Part shown: piece by piece, positions 42,976 through 51,860 of the stretch
Layout of the letters: each line of letters starts with the position of its first letter
Position numbering within the stretch: the stretch's first letter is position 1
NCBI RefSeq assembly: GCF_038397785.1
Contig: NZ_CP151642.1
Span: forward strand, 2,108,001 to 2,172,000
Origin: Salinibacterium sp. TMP30
GTDB taxonomy: Bacteria > Actinomycetota > Actinomycetes > Actinomycetales > Microbacteriaceae
Reading direction: 5' to 3'
Length of the DNA stretch: 64,000 nucleotides
The notes under the pieces: generated by a model
Told to the model about the DNA's origin: nothing
Databases searched by the model: none
What the model saw: only the letters and a program-made list of their open reading frames with translations
Program-made: the position numbers and the translations under genes

Positions 42976-43061
42976 AAAAAATGCCGGGCCACAGAAACGC
43001 CTCTCGGCGCGAGGCCGCTCGAAGCGGCTAATATTGGAGCCCGGGGTTACTGTGGCCCGGC
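42976..43061 (-). ncRNA. candidate structured RNA or leader element
   Basis: A perfect 12-bp helix joins GCCGGGCCACAG (42983-42994) and CTGTGGCCCGGC (43050-43061). Read on the minus strand the enclosed 55 bases contain a GCCGCT-TCG-AGCGGC hairpin and a CGCC-GAGA-GGCG hairpin with a GNRA loop, and the outer helix is followed at once by A-TTTTTT (42981-42976). Helix plus T run marks the minus strand as transcribed. It could be a small RNA with built-in terminator or a leader attenuator upstream of sigK. It matches no riboswitch, SRP or 6S signature I know. Confidence 0.45.
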
Positions 43062-43143
43062 GATAAAAAGCTTAGCAAAGTGCTTGCTGTGTGCGTTCTC
43101 AGCCAGCGGCACCGGTCACTGTCTGCTTGGGAGGCGCGGTAGG

Positions 43144-43231
43144 AACCCGTTACGTGACAATCGGGAGACTCCGCCTGGCCGTTTGGCGAGCATTTGTTTC
43201 CGTTTTGTGCGGATTTCGTGACAAACGGGTT
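43144..43231. repeat. CGTGACAA pair and AACCCGTT/AACGGGTT inverted arms
   Basis: CGTGACAA is found at 43153-43160 and 43217-43224. AACCCGTT (43144-43151) and its complement AACGGGTT (43224-43231) flank them. The set lies 120-210 bases before the polyamine-type importer and may be an operator region; the regulator is not evident. Confidence 0.4.
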
Positions 43232-43351
43232 GCAATAGCAACCTTTTCAGCACTTTGTAGTGTTTTTTCGGGCCATTTGTGCGATTATCAGTCTGCCGCG
43301 CAAGGCTGCGTAGCTGACCACGTGAGTGTCGAAAAGCTGGGAGAACCTCCA

Positions 43352-44563
43352 ATGAAGTCCAAGCCGTTACCCACTGATCCAATGATCCGCGAGCTGATCC
43401 GCCATGCGCAAAACGCTCAGATCGGTCGACGCACACTGCTTACCGGAGCCGCTGCCGGCGCAACCGGGCTCGCGCTCGCCGCCTGCTCTACGGGAACTGG
43501 CGAATTGACCGCGGCTCCCGACGAGAGTGCCACCAACAAGAAGGTTCGCTGGGACAACTGGGCGCTGTATGTCGACGTAGATGACGCGGGCGGCTACCCC
43601 ACTATTGAGGCCTTTGAAGCTCAGACCGGCATCAACGTCGAGTACACGGAAGCGGTCGACGACAACAACACGTACTACGCCAAGGTGAAAGATCAGCTCT
43701 CGCTCGGCAAAGACATTGGGGCAGATGTTGTCTGCCTCACCGACTGGATGGTCGCTCGCTTAATCCGCTTTGGCTACACCCAGAAGCTTGACCGCGCGAA
43801 GATGCCCAATCTCGACAACCTATTGCCGTCGCTACAAGACGTCGACTTCGATCCGGGTCGCGAGATGAGCGTCCCGTGGCAGGGTGGTTTCGCTGGCATT
43901 GCTTGGAACAAGGAGCAGCTGCCCAACGGGATCAAGTCCGTTCAGGACCTCTGGAAGCCCGAGCTCAAGGGCCGCGTCGGTGTACTCTCCGAGATGCGCG
44001 ACACAATGGGCCTCATCATGCTCGACCAGGGTGTTGATATCTCTGGAAAGTGGGGCGATGACGAGTTCAACGCCGCGATTGATGAGTTCTCGAAGCAGGT
44101 TTCCGACGGTCAGATCCGTAACATCAAGGGCAACGCGTACAAAGAGGACCTCGTCAACGAGGACACCCTCGCCGCGATCGTGTGGTCGGGCGACATCGTT
44201 CAGCTCAATGCCGAGAATGGCGACAAGTGGGACTTCGTTGTTCCCGATGCTGGCGGAACCCTATGGAATGACAACTTCATGGTCCCGATCGGTAGCAGCG
44301 CGAAGTCAAACGTGGAAGAAATGATCAACTACTACTACGATCCTGCAGTCGCCGCCGAGGTTGCCGCCTACGTGAACTACATCACCCCGGTTGTCGGAGC
44401 CAAAGAAGCAGCAGCGGCCATTGACCCTGAACTTGCAAACAACAATCTCATCTTTCCTGATGAGCAAACGTTGTCGAACGCTTTCGTCTTCCGCGGGCTA
44501 GACAACTCAGAGGAGCAGAAGTACAACACCGCGTTCCAGAGCGTCCTCCTCGGCGCAGTCTGA
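43352..44563 (+). CDS. PotD/PotF-type substrate-binding lipoprotein (polyamine family)
   Basis: 403 aa from ATG 43352 (GGGAGAACC upstream). Signal with an Arg pair RRTLLTGAAAG and lipobox LALAAC. Mature fold matches spermidine/putrescine-binding proteins: VRWDNWALYVD, FEAQTGINVEYTEAV, LGKDIGADVVCLTDWM, VPWQGGFAGIAWNKE, and MVPIGSSAKSNVEEMINYYYDP. It binds a polyamine or related cation outside the membrane; the ligand is a family-based guess. The stop overlaps the ATPase start (TGATG). Confidence 0.85.
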   Translation: MKSKPLPTDPMIRELIRHAQNAQIGRRTLLTGAAAGATGLALAACSTGTGELTAAPDESATNKKVRWDNWALYVDVDDAGGYPTIEAFEAQTGINVEYTEAVDDNNTYYAKVKDQLSLGKDIGADVVCLTDWMVARLIRFGYTQKLDRAKMPNLDNLLPSLQDVDFDPGREMSVPWQGGFAGIAWNKEQLPNGIKSVQDLWKPELKGRVGVLSEMRDTMGLIMLDQGVDISGKWGDDEFNAAIDEFSKQVSDGQIRNIKGNAYKEDLVNEDTLAAIVWSGDIVQLNAENGDKWDFVVPDAGGTLWNDNFMVPIGSSAKSNVEEMINYYYDPAVAAEVAAYVNYITPVVGAKEAAAAIDPELANNNLIFPDEQTLSNAFVFRGLDNSEEQKYNTAFQSVLLGAV

Positions 44564-45744
44564 TGGGGATTGACACCTTCGCCGAGAGTGGCGCTGACCT
44601 TGAACTGGTGGGAATCCATAAACGATTCCCTGGATTCACCGCAATTGAAGACCTCAACCTCACCATCCCAGCAGGCTCGTTCTTCGCCCTGCTGGGGCCG
44701 TCTGGGTGCGGAAAGACGACTACGTTGCGGCTCGTGGCCGGTCTCGAAGCTCCGACAGCGGGGCGGATCCTGCTCGGCGGTAAAGATGTGACCAACCAGA
44801 AGTCGTCGCAACGTCCGGTCAATACGGTGTTCCAAAGCTATGCCCTCTTTCCCCACATGACCGTGCTGGAAAATGTTGCTTTCGGCCTGCGCCGCCGCAA
44901 GATGGCCGACCCACTCGACAAGGCCCACGAGATGCTGCGACTTGTCGAGCTTGACCATTTGGCTAGCCGCAGACCCCAGCAGCTTTCAGGCGGGCAGCAG
45001 CAGCGGGTGGCGCTGGCCCGCGCCATCGTCAACCGCCCAGCGTTGCTGCTCCTTGATGAACCGCTCGGTGCGCTCGACCTCAAACTGCGTCGCCAGATGC
45101 AACTCGAACTCAAAACGATCCAAGAGGATGTCGGCCTCACTTTCTTGCATGTGACTCACGACCAGGAGGAGGCCATGACTATGGCCGACACGATTGCGGT
45201 CATGAACAAGGGTCGCATTGAGCAGATGGGCGCCCCACAGGAACTCTATGAACTGCCGCGGACGTCGTTTGTGGCGAATTTTCTCGGCCAGTCGAACCTG
45301 TTCACCGGACCTGTCCTCGGTACGACGAGCACAGGGGTCTCCGTCGACGTGGCGGGCCACGCGATCACCGTACCGATCGACCGGGCTCATCGCACCACCG
45401 GCGAGGTTACGATCGGCGTTCGCCCCGAGAAGCTGACCCTGCACCGCAGTAAACCCGCCCACAATGCGGATGTCAACGTGATGGGCCCAGGTCGGGTAAT
45501 CGACGTCTCGTTCAGCGGAGTGAGCACCCAATACTTGGTCGAGGTTCCCGGCGCCGGCACGCTCGTCGTTTTCGCTCAGAACATGACGTTCGGCTCTGAC
45601 GTTCATGAAGGAGACGAGGTGTGGGTCAGCTGGACCATGGACCACGGTTTCGGCCTTGACGACGACCCGGCGGATGCACCGCGGTTCGCGCCTGATCTCG
45701 ACACTCGCACTATCGCTGCGCAGCACCGTCTAGAGGGTGCATAG
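44563..45744 (+). CDS. polyamine-type ABC transporter ATPase (PotA-like)
   Basis: 393 aa. Walker A GPSGCGKTT, Q-loop VFQSYALFPHMTV, signature [14 protein letters not shown], Walker B LLLLDEPLGALDLK, H-loop VTHDQEEAMTMAD; TOBE regulatory domain from ~250 with IGVRPEKLTLH. One-base overlap with the binding-protein stop and two bases before the permease start. Supplies ATP hydrolysis to the PotBC-like channel. Confidence 0.9.
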   Translation: MGIDTFAESGADLELVGIHKRFPGFTAIEDLNLTIPAGSFFALLGPSGCGKTTTLRLVAGLEAPTAGRILLGGKDVTNQKSSQRPVNTVFQSYALFPHMTVLENVAFGLRRRKMADPLDKAHEMLRLVELDHLASRRPQQLSGGQQQRVALARAIVNRPALLLLDEPLGALDLKLRRQMQLELKTIQEDVGLTFLHVTHDQEEAMTMADTIAVMNKGRIEQMGAPQELYELPRTSFVANFLGQSNLFTGPVLGTTSTGVSVDVAGHAITVPIDRAHRTTGEVTIGVRPEKLTLHRSKPAHNADVNVMGPGRVIDVSFSGVSTQYLVEVPGAGTLVVFAQNMTFGSDVHEGDEVWVSWTMDHGFGLDDDPADAPRFAPDLDTRTIAAQHRLEGA

Positions 45745-45746
45745 CG

Positions 45747-46664
45747 ATGGCTTTCGCTGCATTCTCTTCATCGACTGCCCCCGCTGCAGCTGATACTTCC
45801 CGCAAGAAGAGTCCGGTAGCGCTGCTTCTCCTGCTCCCCGGCATCCTCTATCTGGTTCTCTTCTTTCTGACGCCGCTGGTGTCGCTTTTGCTGACTTCGC
45901 TAAAAGCGCCGTCAGAGTTCGGCGACTTCGGCCAATTTAGCTACGCGTTCCGCTGGGAGAACTACGTTGACGTCGTCACTGCTTACTGGCCGCACATTAT
46001 TCGTTCGTTCGGCTACGCGATTACCGCCACGTTCTTCGCTCTGATCATCAGTTACCCACTGGCGTACTTTATTGGAGTCAAGGCTAGGCGCTGGCCTCTG
46101 GTGCAGAGCCTTGCTCTGGTGTTGATTATCGCGCCATTTTTCATCAGCTTTCTACTGCGTACTCTGGCGTGGAAGCAGCTCTTCTCCGATGAATCATTCC
46201 TCGTGACTTCGCTCAAAGCCATGTCGTTACTTGCGCCCGACGCACACGTCACCGGAACCGCTTTCTCGGTAATCTTCGGCCTCACGTACAACTTCATCCC
46301 GTTCATGACGTTGCCGCTGTATACGACTTTGGAACGCCTCGATGTTCGCTACCTCGAAGCAGGTAGTGACCTTTATGCCAGCCCGTTCCACGTATTCCGC
46401 AAGATCACTACCCCGCTCTCCATGCCAGGCATCGTGGCGGGAACCCTTCTGACGTTCATCCCGGCAGCGGGCGACTACATCAATGCGAGCCGAGAGTTTC
46501 TCGGTGGCACCGGCACCCAAATGATGGGAAACGTCATTGAGGCGAACTTTTTGGTGCTCCAAAACTATCCCGCGGGAGCAGCTCTCTCCATCATTCTGAT
46601 GACAGCAATTCTCGTAATGGTAAGTATCTACGTGAAGAGATCCGGAACGGAGGAGCTTCTGTGA
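45747..46664 (+). CDS. polyamine-type ABC permease (PotB-like)
   Basis: 305 aa, six membrane helices. LLLLPGILYLVLFFLTPLVS starts the first; EAA loop reads YLEAGSDLYASPFHVFRKITTPLSMPG. The region TAYWPHIIRSFGYAITATF is PotB-like. Overlaps the next permease gene by 4 bases (GTGA). Confidence 0.9.
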   Translation: MAFAAFSSSTAPAAADTSRKKSPVALLLLLPGILYLVLFFLTPLVSLLLTSLKAPSEFGDFGQFSYAFRWENYVDVVTAYWPHIIRSFGYAITATFFALIISYPLAYFIGVKARRWPLVQSLALVLIIAPFFISFLLRTLAWKQLFSDESFLVTSLKAMSLLAPDAHVTGTAFSVIFGLTYNFIPFMTLPLYTTLERLDVRYLEAGSDLYASPFHVFRKITTPLSMPGIVAGTLLTFIPAAGDYINASREFLGGTGTQMMGNVIEANFLVLQNYPAGAALSIILMTAILVMVSIYVKRSGTEELL

Positions 46665-47467
46665 AACTCTCCATTGGCAAATGGGTACTGCCCGTTTACA
46701 CCGCGCTTGCGCTGCTGATCCTGATGATTCCTATCGGCTACACCTTCGTCTACAGCTTCAACGACTCCCTCAAATCGAACATCACATGGCGGGGTTTCAC
46801 TTTCGACAAGTGGCTCAACGTCTGCAACGTGCAGAATGGTGCTGTGTGCGAGGCCTTCGGCAACAGCATCTTCATCGCGGTGGTGGCGACGGTAGCGGCG
46901 ACCACGCTCGGCACCATGATCGCTATCGCGATGGTGCGCTACCGTTTCAAGTTCCGCTCACAACTGAGCCTGTTTCTCTTTCTTCCGATGGCGACTCCGG
47001 AAGTCGTACTCGGCGCCGGACTCGCCGCACAGTTCCTGTCGATCGGCGTGCCCAAGGACATGACGACGATCATCCTCGCCCACACGATGTTTAGCATCAG
47101 CTTTGTGGTGGTTGCCGTGAAGGCCCGCGTGGCGACGCTGGATCCGGCCCTTGAGGAGGCCGGTCGAGACCTTTACGGGTCGGCGCTTCAAGTATTTATG
47201 CGCATCACTTTCCCCCTGTTGCTTCCCGGAATTCTCGCTGCAGCCCTGCTCTCGTTCGCGTTGTCGTTCGATGACTTCATCATCACGAACTTTAACTCTG
47301 GCAATGTGACAACGTTCCCTAAGTACATCTGGATTTCGGCGGCTCGAGGCATTCCCGCCGAGGCGAACGTGGTTGCTTCAGCGGTGTTCATTCTGGCGCT
47401 GGTTATTGTGGTGAGCGTGCAGGTGTCTGGCGCTGCCCGCGCTAAGCGTCTCGCCAAGATGAACTAG
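46661..47467 (+). CDS. polyamine-type ABC permease (PotC-like)
   Basis: 268 aa, six membrane helices, start GTG 46661. EAA loop: TLDPALEEAGRDLYGSALQVF. Conserved PotC patterns LLIPIGYTFVYSFNDS-like N-terminus, MATPEVVLGAGLAAQFLSIGV and LSFDDFIITNFNSG. Completes the binding protein-ATPase-PotB-PotC order. Confidence 0.9.
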   Translation: MKLSIGKWVLPVYTALALLILMIPIGYTFVYSFNDSLKSNITWRGFTFDKWLNVCNVQNGAVCEAFGNSIFIAVVATVAATTLGTMIAIAMVRYRFKFRSQLSLFLFLPMATPEVVLGAGLAAQFLSIGVPKDMTTIILAHTMFSISFVVVAVKARVATLDPALEEAGRDLYGSALQVFMRITFPLLLPGILAAALLSFALSFDDFIITNFNSGNVTTFPKYIWISAARGIPAEANVVASAVFILALVIVVSVQVSGAARAKRLAKMN

Positions 47468-47519
47468 GTCGAGCGACGCACGGATGCTCTTTGTTAGCCA
47501 AGGAGGTTAGTCGAGAACG

Positions 47520-48149
47520 TTAGTCGAGCGTTCCGGCCCTGAACATTTTGGCGCAGGTTGAGAATTCATCTGCGGTGCGGGAGTAGCGGTCGGCGCGGGT
47601 AGTGAGTTCGCTGGCTCGTTCCGGGTTCAGTAGTTCTTGATCGTCGGCGATACTGCCCGCACCTGACGCCAGAATGCGGCTGAATGATGCTGCCCGATCG
47701 AGGGCCACCCCAAAGTCGCCGCGAAATACCCCACGCAATATTTGGTCGGCCAAGTCTTTGATTTCTGCGGGCCCGGTGGGGTTGACGGCGCCTGTGACTG
47801 CCGCGTCAATGGTGCGGAGGGTGTCGATGCCGCGCTGAAAGAGCAGGCTGGTGCCCACGGCATCCTGTTGGATGACGGCACGCAGTAGGTAGATGCGCCA
47901 GAGGGCACCCGGCAGGCTCCTGGGGCTCGATCGCGACCACAGTTCGGCGAGCGCATCGATGCCGTGTTCATCGGTGTACGCGACGATGCGGTCAAGCACG
48001 GCAGGATCTTGCGCATTGCGTGCACCTTCGATGAGCGCGTGGGCTGTATCGTGGGCTGCGCGCATTATTTGGGCGGGATCTTGACCGCCCTCAAATGTGT
48101 CAAACTTATCTGTCGAGTACTGCGTGGGCTTATGGAAATTTTCTACCAT
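47520..48149 (-). CDS. conserved actinobacterial protein of unknown function
   Basis: 209 aa, soluble, mainly helical. N-terminus MVENFHKPTQYSTDKFDTFEGG, then DPAQIMRAAHDTAHALIEGAR; middle RSLPGALWRIYLLRAVI. Similar proteins next to tRNA-Lys are known in Microbacteriaceae and have sometimes been labelled as RNA polymerase beta subunit, which I see no support for. No catalytic motif, signal or membrane helix. Ends near and convergent with the PotC-type gene. Confidence 0.7.
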   Translation of the reverse strand: MVENFHKPTQYSTDKFDTFEGGQDPAQIMRAAHDTAHALIEGARNAQDPAVLDRIVAYTDEHGIDALAELWSRSSPRSLPGALWRIYLLRAVIQQDAVGTSLLFQRGIDTLRTIDAAVTGAVNPTGPAEIKDLADQILRGVFRGDFGVALDRAASFSRILASGAGSIADDQELLNPERASELTTRADRYSRTADEFSTCAKMFRAGTLD

Positions 48150-48174
48150 AAGATCACGGTACGCTTAACATGTA

Positions 48175-48247
48175 GGGCCTGTAGCTCAGTTGGTAGAGCA
48201 TCGGACTTTTAATCCGCGGGTCCCGGGTTCGAGTCCCGGCGGGCCCA
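48175..48247 (+). tRNA. tRNA-Lys (anticodon TTT)
   Basis: Acceptor GGGCCTG pairs with CGGGCCC (one T-G pair), D arm TAGCTCAGTTGGTAGAGCA, anticodon loop CTTTTAA between CGGA and TCCG, T arm CCGGG-TTCGAGT-CCCGG, discriminator A. Anticodon TTT reads AAA/AAG. A T-rich stretch (ATTTTTCTTT) follows and may end transcription. Confidence 0.97.
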
Positions 48248-48465
48248 CATTTTTCTTTGTCGAAAAGACAGCTTTAGCTTTCGGATGCAGTTCCAGAGGC
48301 ATATGCGCTATCCACAATTCTCATTGTTCCCAACCATGCGCAAATCCCCTATCTCGCTTAGGCGACACCACTTCGAGGGCAGACAACGCGTCCACACCCG
48401 CGACTCCGGAGCACGGCAGAGGAGAGGTTTCGGTCTACCTACCTTCGCAGAGGCTAGAGTTCCGG

Positions 48466-49332
48466 CTAGCGCTCCGGCCGGACTATTGACCGCGGTGCAA
48501 GCCCGATCTCGCGGGTGTGCTGCGCGATTTCTTCGAGAGACGCCACCCACACTCCCGGGGTGGCCTTAACCTCGGCCATGAGCTCGCCTAGCTGCTTGGC
48601 TCTCCCCGGTCGGCCGGAGAGGAAGGGATGATTCGTCAGCACCCAGCATCCACCCGCGTCGTGGAGCCCCTCGAATTCGCTAGTCCAGAGTTCTCGGGCC
48701 TTAGTCGCTGTTTCGATCAGCCCGCTGCCTGAAATGTCAGGGAGGAAGCAATACTGCTCCCAGTCATCTAAAGCCCACTGAATGGGAATCTCGACGATCG
48801 ACTCGGTTGAACCTGGCACGATCGAAAGCTCGTAAGGAACATCGGCGTCCATCAGGCTTGAGTCGTAGAGAAATCCGCGCTCGGCCAGAAGCGCAGGAGT
48901 TTGCCAAGAAAGATCCCACATCGGTGCCCGATAGCCAACTGGTCGCACCCCGGCTACCTCGGCGAGCGCGTCCAATCCCCGATCGAGATTGTCGATTTGG
49001 CTGGCGAGATCAACGACGCTCGGCTGCTCGTGCAGATAGCCGTGGTGTGCAATTTCGTGGCCGGCCTTGGCGATGTCCCTGACAACTCCGGGATATCGGT
49101 GTGCGGTGTACCCCGGGACGAAGAAGGTGGACCGTATTTGGTGATGGTCGAGCATCCGCAGCAAGCGGGGTACGCCCACGAGCGGGCCGTAGGCTTGGTG
49201 GCTCATCACACTCATCCGGTCAGCGTTTTCTGGTGCGTTCCAGAGCACGGCCGACTCCGCATCCACGTCGAAAGTGAACGCCGCTGCGGACTGTTTCCCG
49301 TTCGGCCACGTGATGGGCCCCGCGGCAGTCAT
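48466..49332 (-). CDS. polysaccharide-deacetylase-fold amidohydrolase (PuuE-like)
   Basis: 288 aa NodB-fold protein. Motif 1 TFDVDAES (metal Asp), motif 2 [12 protein letters not shown] (two metal His), motif 3 YRAPMWDLS. These resemble the PuuE allantoinase branch (T-F-D-V-D-x-E-S, H-G-Y-x-H-E) more than peptidoglycan deacetylases, and there is no signal peptide. It probably cleaves an amide of a small molecule in the cytoplasm. ATGA overlap with the ureohydrolase shows coupling. Last gene of the leftward operon from 53371. Confidence 0.8.
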   Translation of the reverse strand: MTAAGPITWPNGKQSAAAFTFDVDAESAVLWNAPENADRMSVMSHQAYGPLVGVPRLLRMLDHHQIRSTFFVPGYTAHRYPGVVRDIAKAGHEIAHHGYLHEQPSVVDLASQIDNLDRGLDALAEVAGVRPVGYRAPMWDLSWQTPALLAERGFLYDSSLMDADVPYELSIVPGSTESIVEIPIQWALDDWEQYCFLPDISGSGLIETATKARELWTSEFEGLHDAGGCWVLTNHPFLSGRPGRAKQLGELMAEVKATPGVWVASLEEIAQHTREIGLAPRSIVRPER

Positions 49333-50300
49333 TCGCGGTGCTGCGCGGACATGATTGTAATCAGCTCATAGCCAAGATTCGCGGCCGCCACGGCAGTGAT
49401 AGCAGCGTGGTCGTAGGCCGGTGATACCTCGACAATGTCGGCGCCGACGATCTTCGTGTTGCGGAAACCCCTCAACACCGCGAGGAGTTCCCGACTTGTC
49501 ATACCGCCGGCTTCCGGTGTGCCAGTGGCGGGAGCGAAGGCCGGGTCTAGAACATCGATGTCGATCGAGATATAGACGGGAGCATCGCCGACCCGATCCA
49601 GAACTCGCTCTAGAATGCCGTCGACTCCAATACGGTCGAAGTCGCGACAGTGCACGATTGTGAAGCCCATTTTTTCGTCATCAGTCAGATCCGCCGGGTC
49701 GTACAGTGAGCCACGGATTCCCACATGGGCCGACCTGTCCTTGCGGATCAGCCCTTCCTCCGAGGCTCGGCGGAAAGGGGTGCCATGCGTGTACGGCGCC
49801 CCAAAGTAAGTGTCCCAAGTGTCGAGGTGTGCGTCGAAATGCACTAGGGCGACAGGACCGTGCAGAGCGTGCGCCACCCGCAACGCTGGGAGGGCGACGG
49901 TGTGGTCGCCGCCGAGGGCCAAAACGAGGCGGCCTTCGGCCATGAGCGCCGCAAGCCCCACCTCGATTTCCCCGAGCGCCTCCACAATGTCGAACGGATT
50001 GCATGCGATGTCGCCCGCATCAACCACCTGTGCGTCCTCGAAGGGCATCGAGTCGAGGGCGGGATTGTAGGGACGGAGCAGGCGAGAGGCTTCGCGAATC
50101 GCCGAGGGGCCGAAGCGTGCACCGGGACGGTACGTGACCCCAGCGTCGAAGGGGATCCCCACGACCGCCACGTCATAGTCCGGCACGTCTTCGACCCGAG
50201 GCAGCCGAGCGAAAGTGGTCAGGCCGGCGTAGCGCGGGGATTTCTGGCCGTCCGCTTGGCCCACCGGCGTCCTTTGGGCGCTGAAGTCAGGAGTGGTCAT
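49329..50300 (-). CDS. ureohydrolase, agmatinase/guanidinobutyrase family
   Basis: 323 aa from ATG 50300. Manganese-binding motifs of the arginase/agmatinase family: [21 protein letters not shown], and [23 protein letters not shown]-terminal [25 protein letters not shown] is the agmatinase start. It hydrolyses a guanidino compound to urea plus an amine; agmatine, 4-guanidinobutyrate, 3-guanidinopropionate or related molecules are possible. Sits with an APC permease, two SDRs and a deacetylase-fold enzyme under a PucR regulator. A 64-base gap separates it from the SDR gene upstream. Confidence 0.88.
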   Translation of the reverse strand: MTTPDFSAQRTPVGQADGQKSPRYAGLTTFARLPRVEDVPDYDVAVVGIPFDAGVTYRPGARFGPSAIREASRLLRPYNPALDSMPFEDAQVVDAGDIACNPFDIVEALGEIEVGLAALMAEGRLVLALGGDHTVALPALRVAHALHGPVALVHFDAHLDTWDTYFGAPYTHGTPFRRASEEGLIRKDRSAHVGIRGSLYDPADLTDDEKMGFTIVHCRDFDRIGVDGILERVLDRVGDAPVYISIDIDVLDPAFAPATGTPEAGGMTSRELLAVLRGFRNTKIVGADIVEVSPAYDHAAITAVAAANLGYELITIMSAQHRE

Positions 50301-50364
50301 GACGTGCTGCTTTCTCTGTGCTTTGAAGCGTGAAGGATTGAGAATCCTGGGATCGGTGGCACGC

Positions 50365-51150
50365 TCACGCCCGCCCTCTCGTGGAACCGCCGTTGACCTG
50401 TACCACTTGGCCGATGATTGCGGAAAGCCGGAAATCGCACAGCAGTGCAACTGCCGCGGCGATTTCGGACGGTGTGCCAATCCGGCCCAAGGGAATGGTG
50501 CTGGCATAAATCGTCCGCATCTCGTCCAGTGAGATCCCGGCACTTCGGGCATCAACCTCGAGCTGAGCGGTATCAGTTACTCCAGGTGCGACCGCATTCA
50601 CGATGATGCCCTCCGGGGCCAGTTCGCGGCCTAGCGTCTTGACAAGCGAGATTAGGCCAGCCTTCGATGCAGAGTAGGCCGTCGCATTCGGCCAGCCCGT
50701 GACGCCCCACTCGCTAGATATGACCACGATTCGTCCGGCTCCTCGACGTCTCATCCCAGGCAGGACAGCTTGGATGAGATGGAAGGTGCCGCCAAGATTG
50801 GTGTCCATGACTTTCCACCAGTCCGCGAGGTCGGCATCCACGAGTGGCCCCATGCTCATGAAAGCGTGGTTGGCCACTAGGACGTCAACCGTGCCAATTT
50901 CTTTTTCGACCCGCTGCACAATCGCACGAACCTGATCCGGGTCCGAAACGTCCCCCGGCACGGCCAGCCCTGACAGCTCTGTGGCGAGAGCTTCGAGCTC
51001 GGCCGAGGTCTCCCTGTCGTTTACCGCCAATGTGGCACCCGAAGCGAAAAGCCGGCGGGCGTGCATCGCTCCCATGCCTTGGGCAGCACCGGTGACGAGG
51101 ACGACCTTGCCTTCCAGATTGGGGTAAACACCACCAATTCGCTCGGGCAT
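50365..51150 (-). CDS. SDR-family oxidoreductase 1
   Basis: 261 aa classical [11 protein letters not shown] nucleotide loop, catalytic Ser in VVISSEWG and YSASK (Tyr-x-x-x-Lys), [10 protein letters not shown], and C-terminal VVQVNGGST. Asp at the end of strand 2 (AVNDRET) suggests NAD(H). One base overlap with SDR 2. Probably oxidises an alcohol or amine-derived intermediate of the operon substrate. Confidence 0.88.
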   Translation of the reverse strand: MPERIGGVYPNLEGKVVLVTGAAQGMGAMHARRLFASGATLAVNDRETSAELEALATELSGLAVPGDVSDPDQVRAIVQRVEKEIGTVDVLVANHAFMSMGPLVDADLADWWKVMDTNLGGTFHLIQAVLPGMRRRGAGRIVVISSEWGVTGWPNATAYSASKAGLISLVKTLGRELAPEGIIVNAVAPGVTDTAQLEVDARSAGISLDEMRTIYASTIPLGRIGTPSEIAAAVALLCDFRLSAIIGQVVQVNGGSTRGRA

Positions 51151-51860
51151 CAGATCACCGCTCCAGCATTGGGGTTGAGGGTTTCCCCGATGCAGAACGT
51201 TCCCTCATCAAGAAGGAATGCAATGCAGATCGCGACCTCTTCGGGCGACGACAGCCTGCCCAAGGGAAGAGTGGCAAGATACTCGGGCTCACGCCACGGC
51301 GAATCGGCAGCCAGTAGTGGCGTGTCCGTTGGGCCTGGCGCGACGGCGTTGACCCTGATCCCGCTGGGTGCAGATTCCGCGGCGAGGCTCCGTACGAGGC
51401 CTAACATCGCGCCCTTGGCAGCCGCGTAGTGGGCGTCGTGCGATCCACCGCCGATGGCCAGCTCGCTCGCGATGGCCACAATCGATCCGCTACCGGCAGC
51501 TATCATTCCGGACATCACTGCGCGACTCAGGTTGACGAATCCGCCGACGTGGACCGCGAGCATCCGTCGCCAGTGGTCGAGCGTGATATCAGACACGGGC
51601 ATCATTTCGTAGTAGCCCGCAGCCGAAACGGCCGCGGCAATCGGCCCGAGTTCCCGTTCGACACGAACGACCGCGGCCTTGACCTCTTCCGGATCTGACA
51701 TGTCGACGCACGCGTCGAAGAAGCACTGCGGGGAGGGCCTCAGATCGAACCCCGCAACGATCCACCCACGAGACTCTAGTTCCGCTGCAGCCGCAGCCCC
51801 GATGCCTCCGGCTGCGCCAGTCACGATGGCCACCTTCCGTGTCGATGAGTCATCGCTCAT
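51150..51860 (-). CDS. SDR-family oxidoreductase 2
   Basis: 236 aa SDR: TGAAGGIG, DLRPS (Asp, NAD preference), AVSAAGYYEM in place of the usual N-A-G, catalytic Ser in AIASELA and YAAAK, NAVAPGPTDT. Shorter than SDR 1 by about 25 residues. Overlaps SDR 1 and the permease (ATGA). Two different SDRs in one operon suggest two redox steps or two isomers of a substrate. Confidence 0.88.
   Translation of the reverse strand: MSDDSSTRKVAIVTGAAGGIGAAAAAELESRGWIVAGFDLRPSPQCFFDACVDMSDPEEVKAAVVRVERELGPIAAAVSAAGYYEMMPVSDITLDHWRRMLAVHVGGFVNLSRAVMSGMIAAGSGSIVAIASELAIGGGSHDAHYAAAKGAMLGLVRSLAAESAPSGIRVNAVAPGPTDTPLLAADSPWREPEYLATLPLGRLSSPEEVAICIAFLLDEGTFCIGETLNPNAGAVI

Larger units (their letters stand above)
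42743..43351. other. 609-bp intergenic region
   Basis: Between the divergent sigK and PotD-type genes. It holds the candidate structured RNA at 42976-43061 and the repeated motifs at 43144-43231 listed below. The 230 bases next to sigK contain no pattern I can name. A run CACTTTGTAGTGTTTTTT at about 43250 is a weak hairpin with a T run. In-frame extension of the PotD-type gene to 43091 shows no signal or homology, so I treat it as non-coding. Confidence 0.6.

Noticed and set aside
43091-43351. In-frame upstream extension of the PotD-type gene
   Set aside because: Cys-rich sequence without signal or homology; ATG 43352 has a good ribosome site and leads into the lipoprotein signal.
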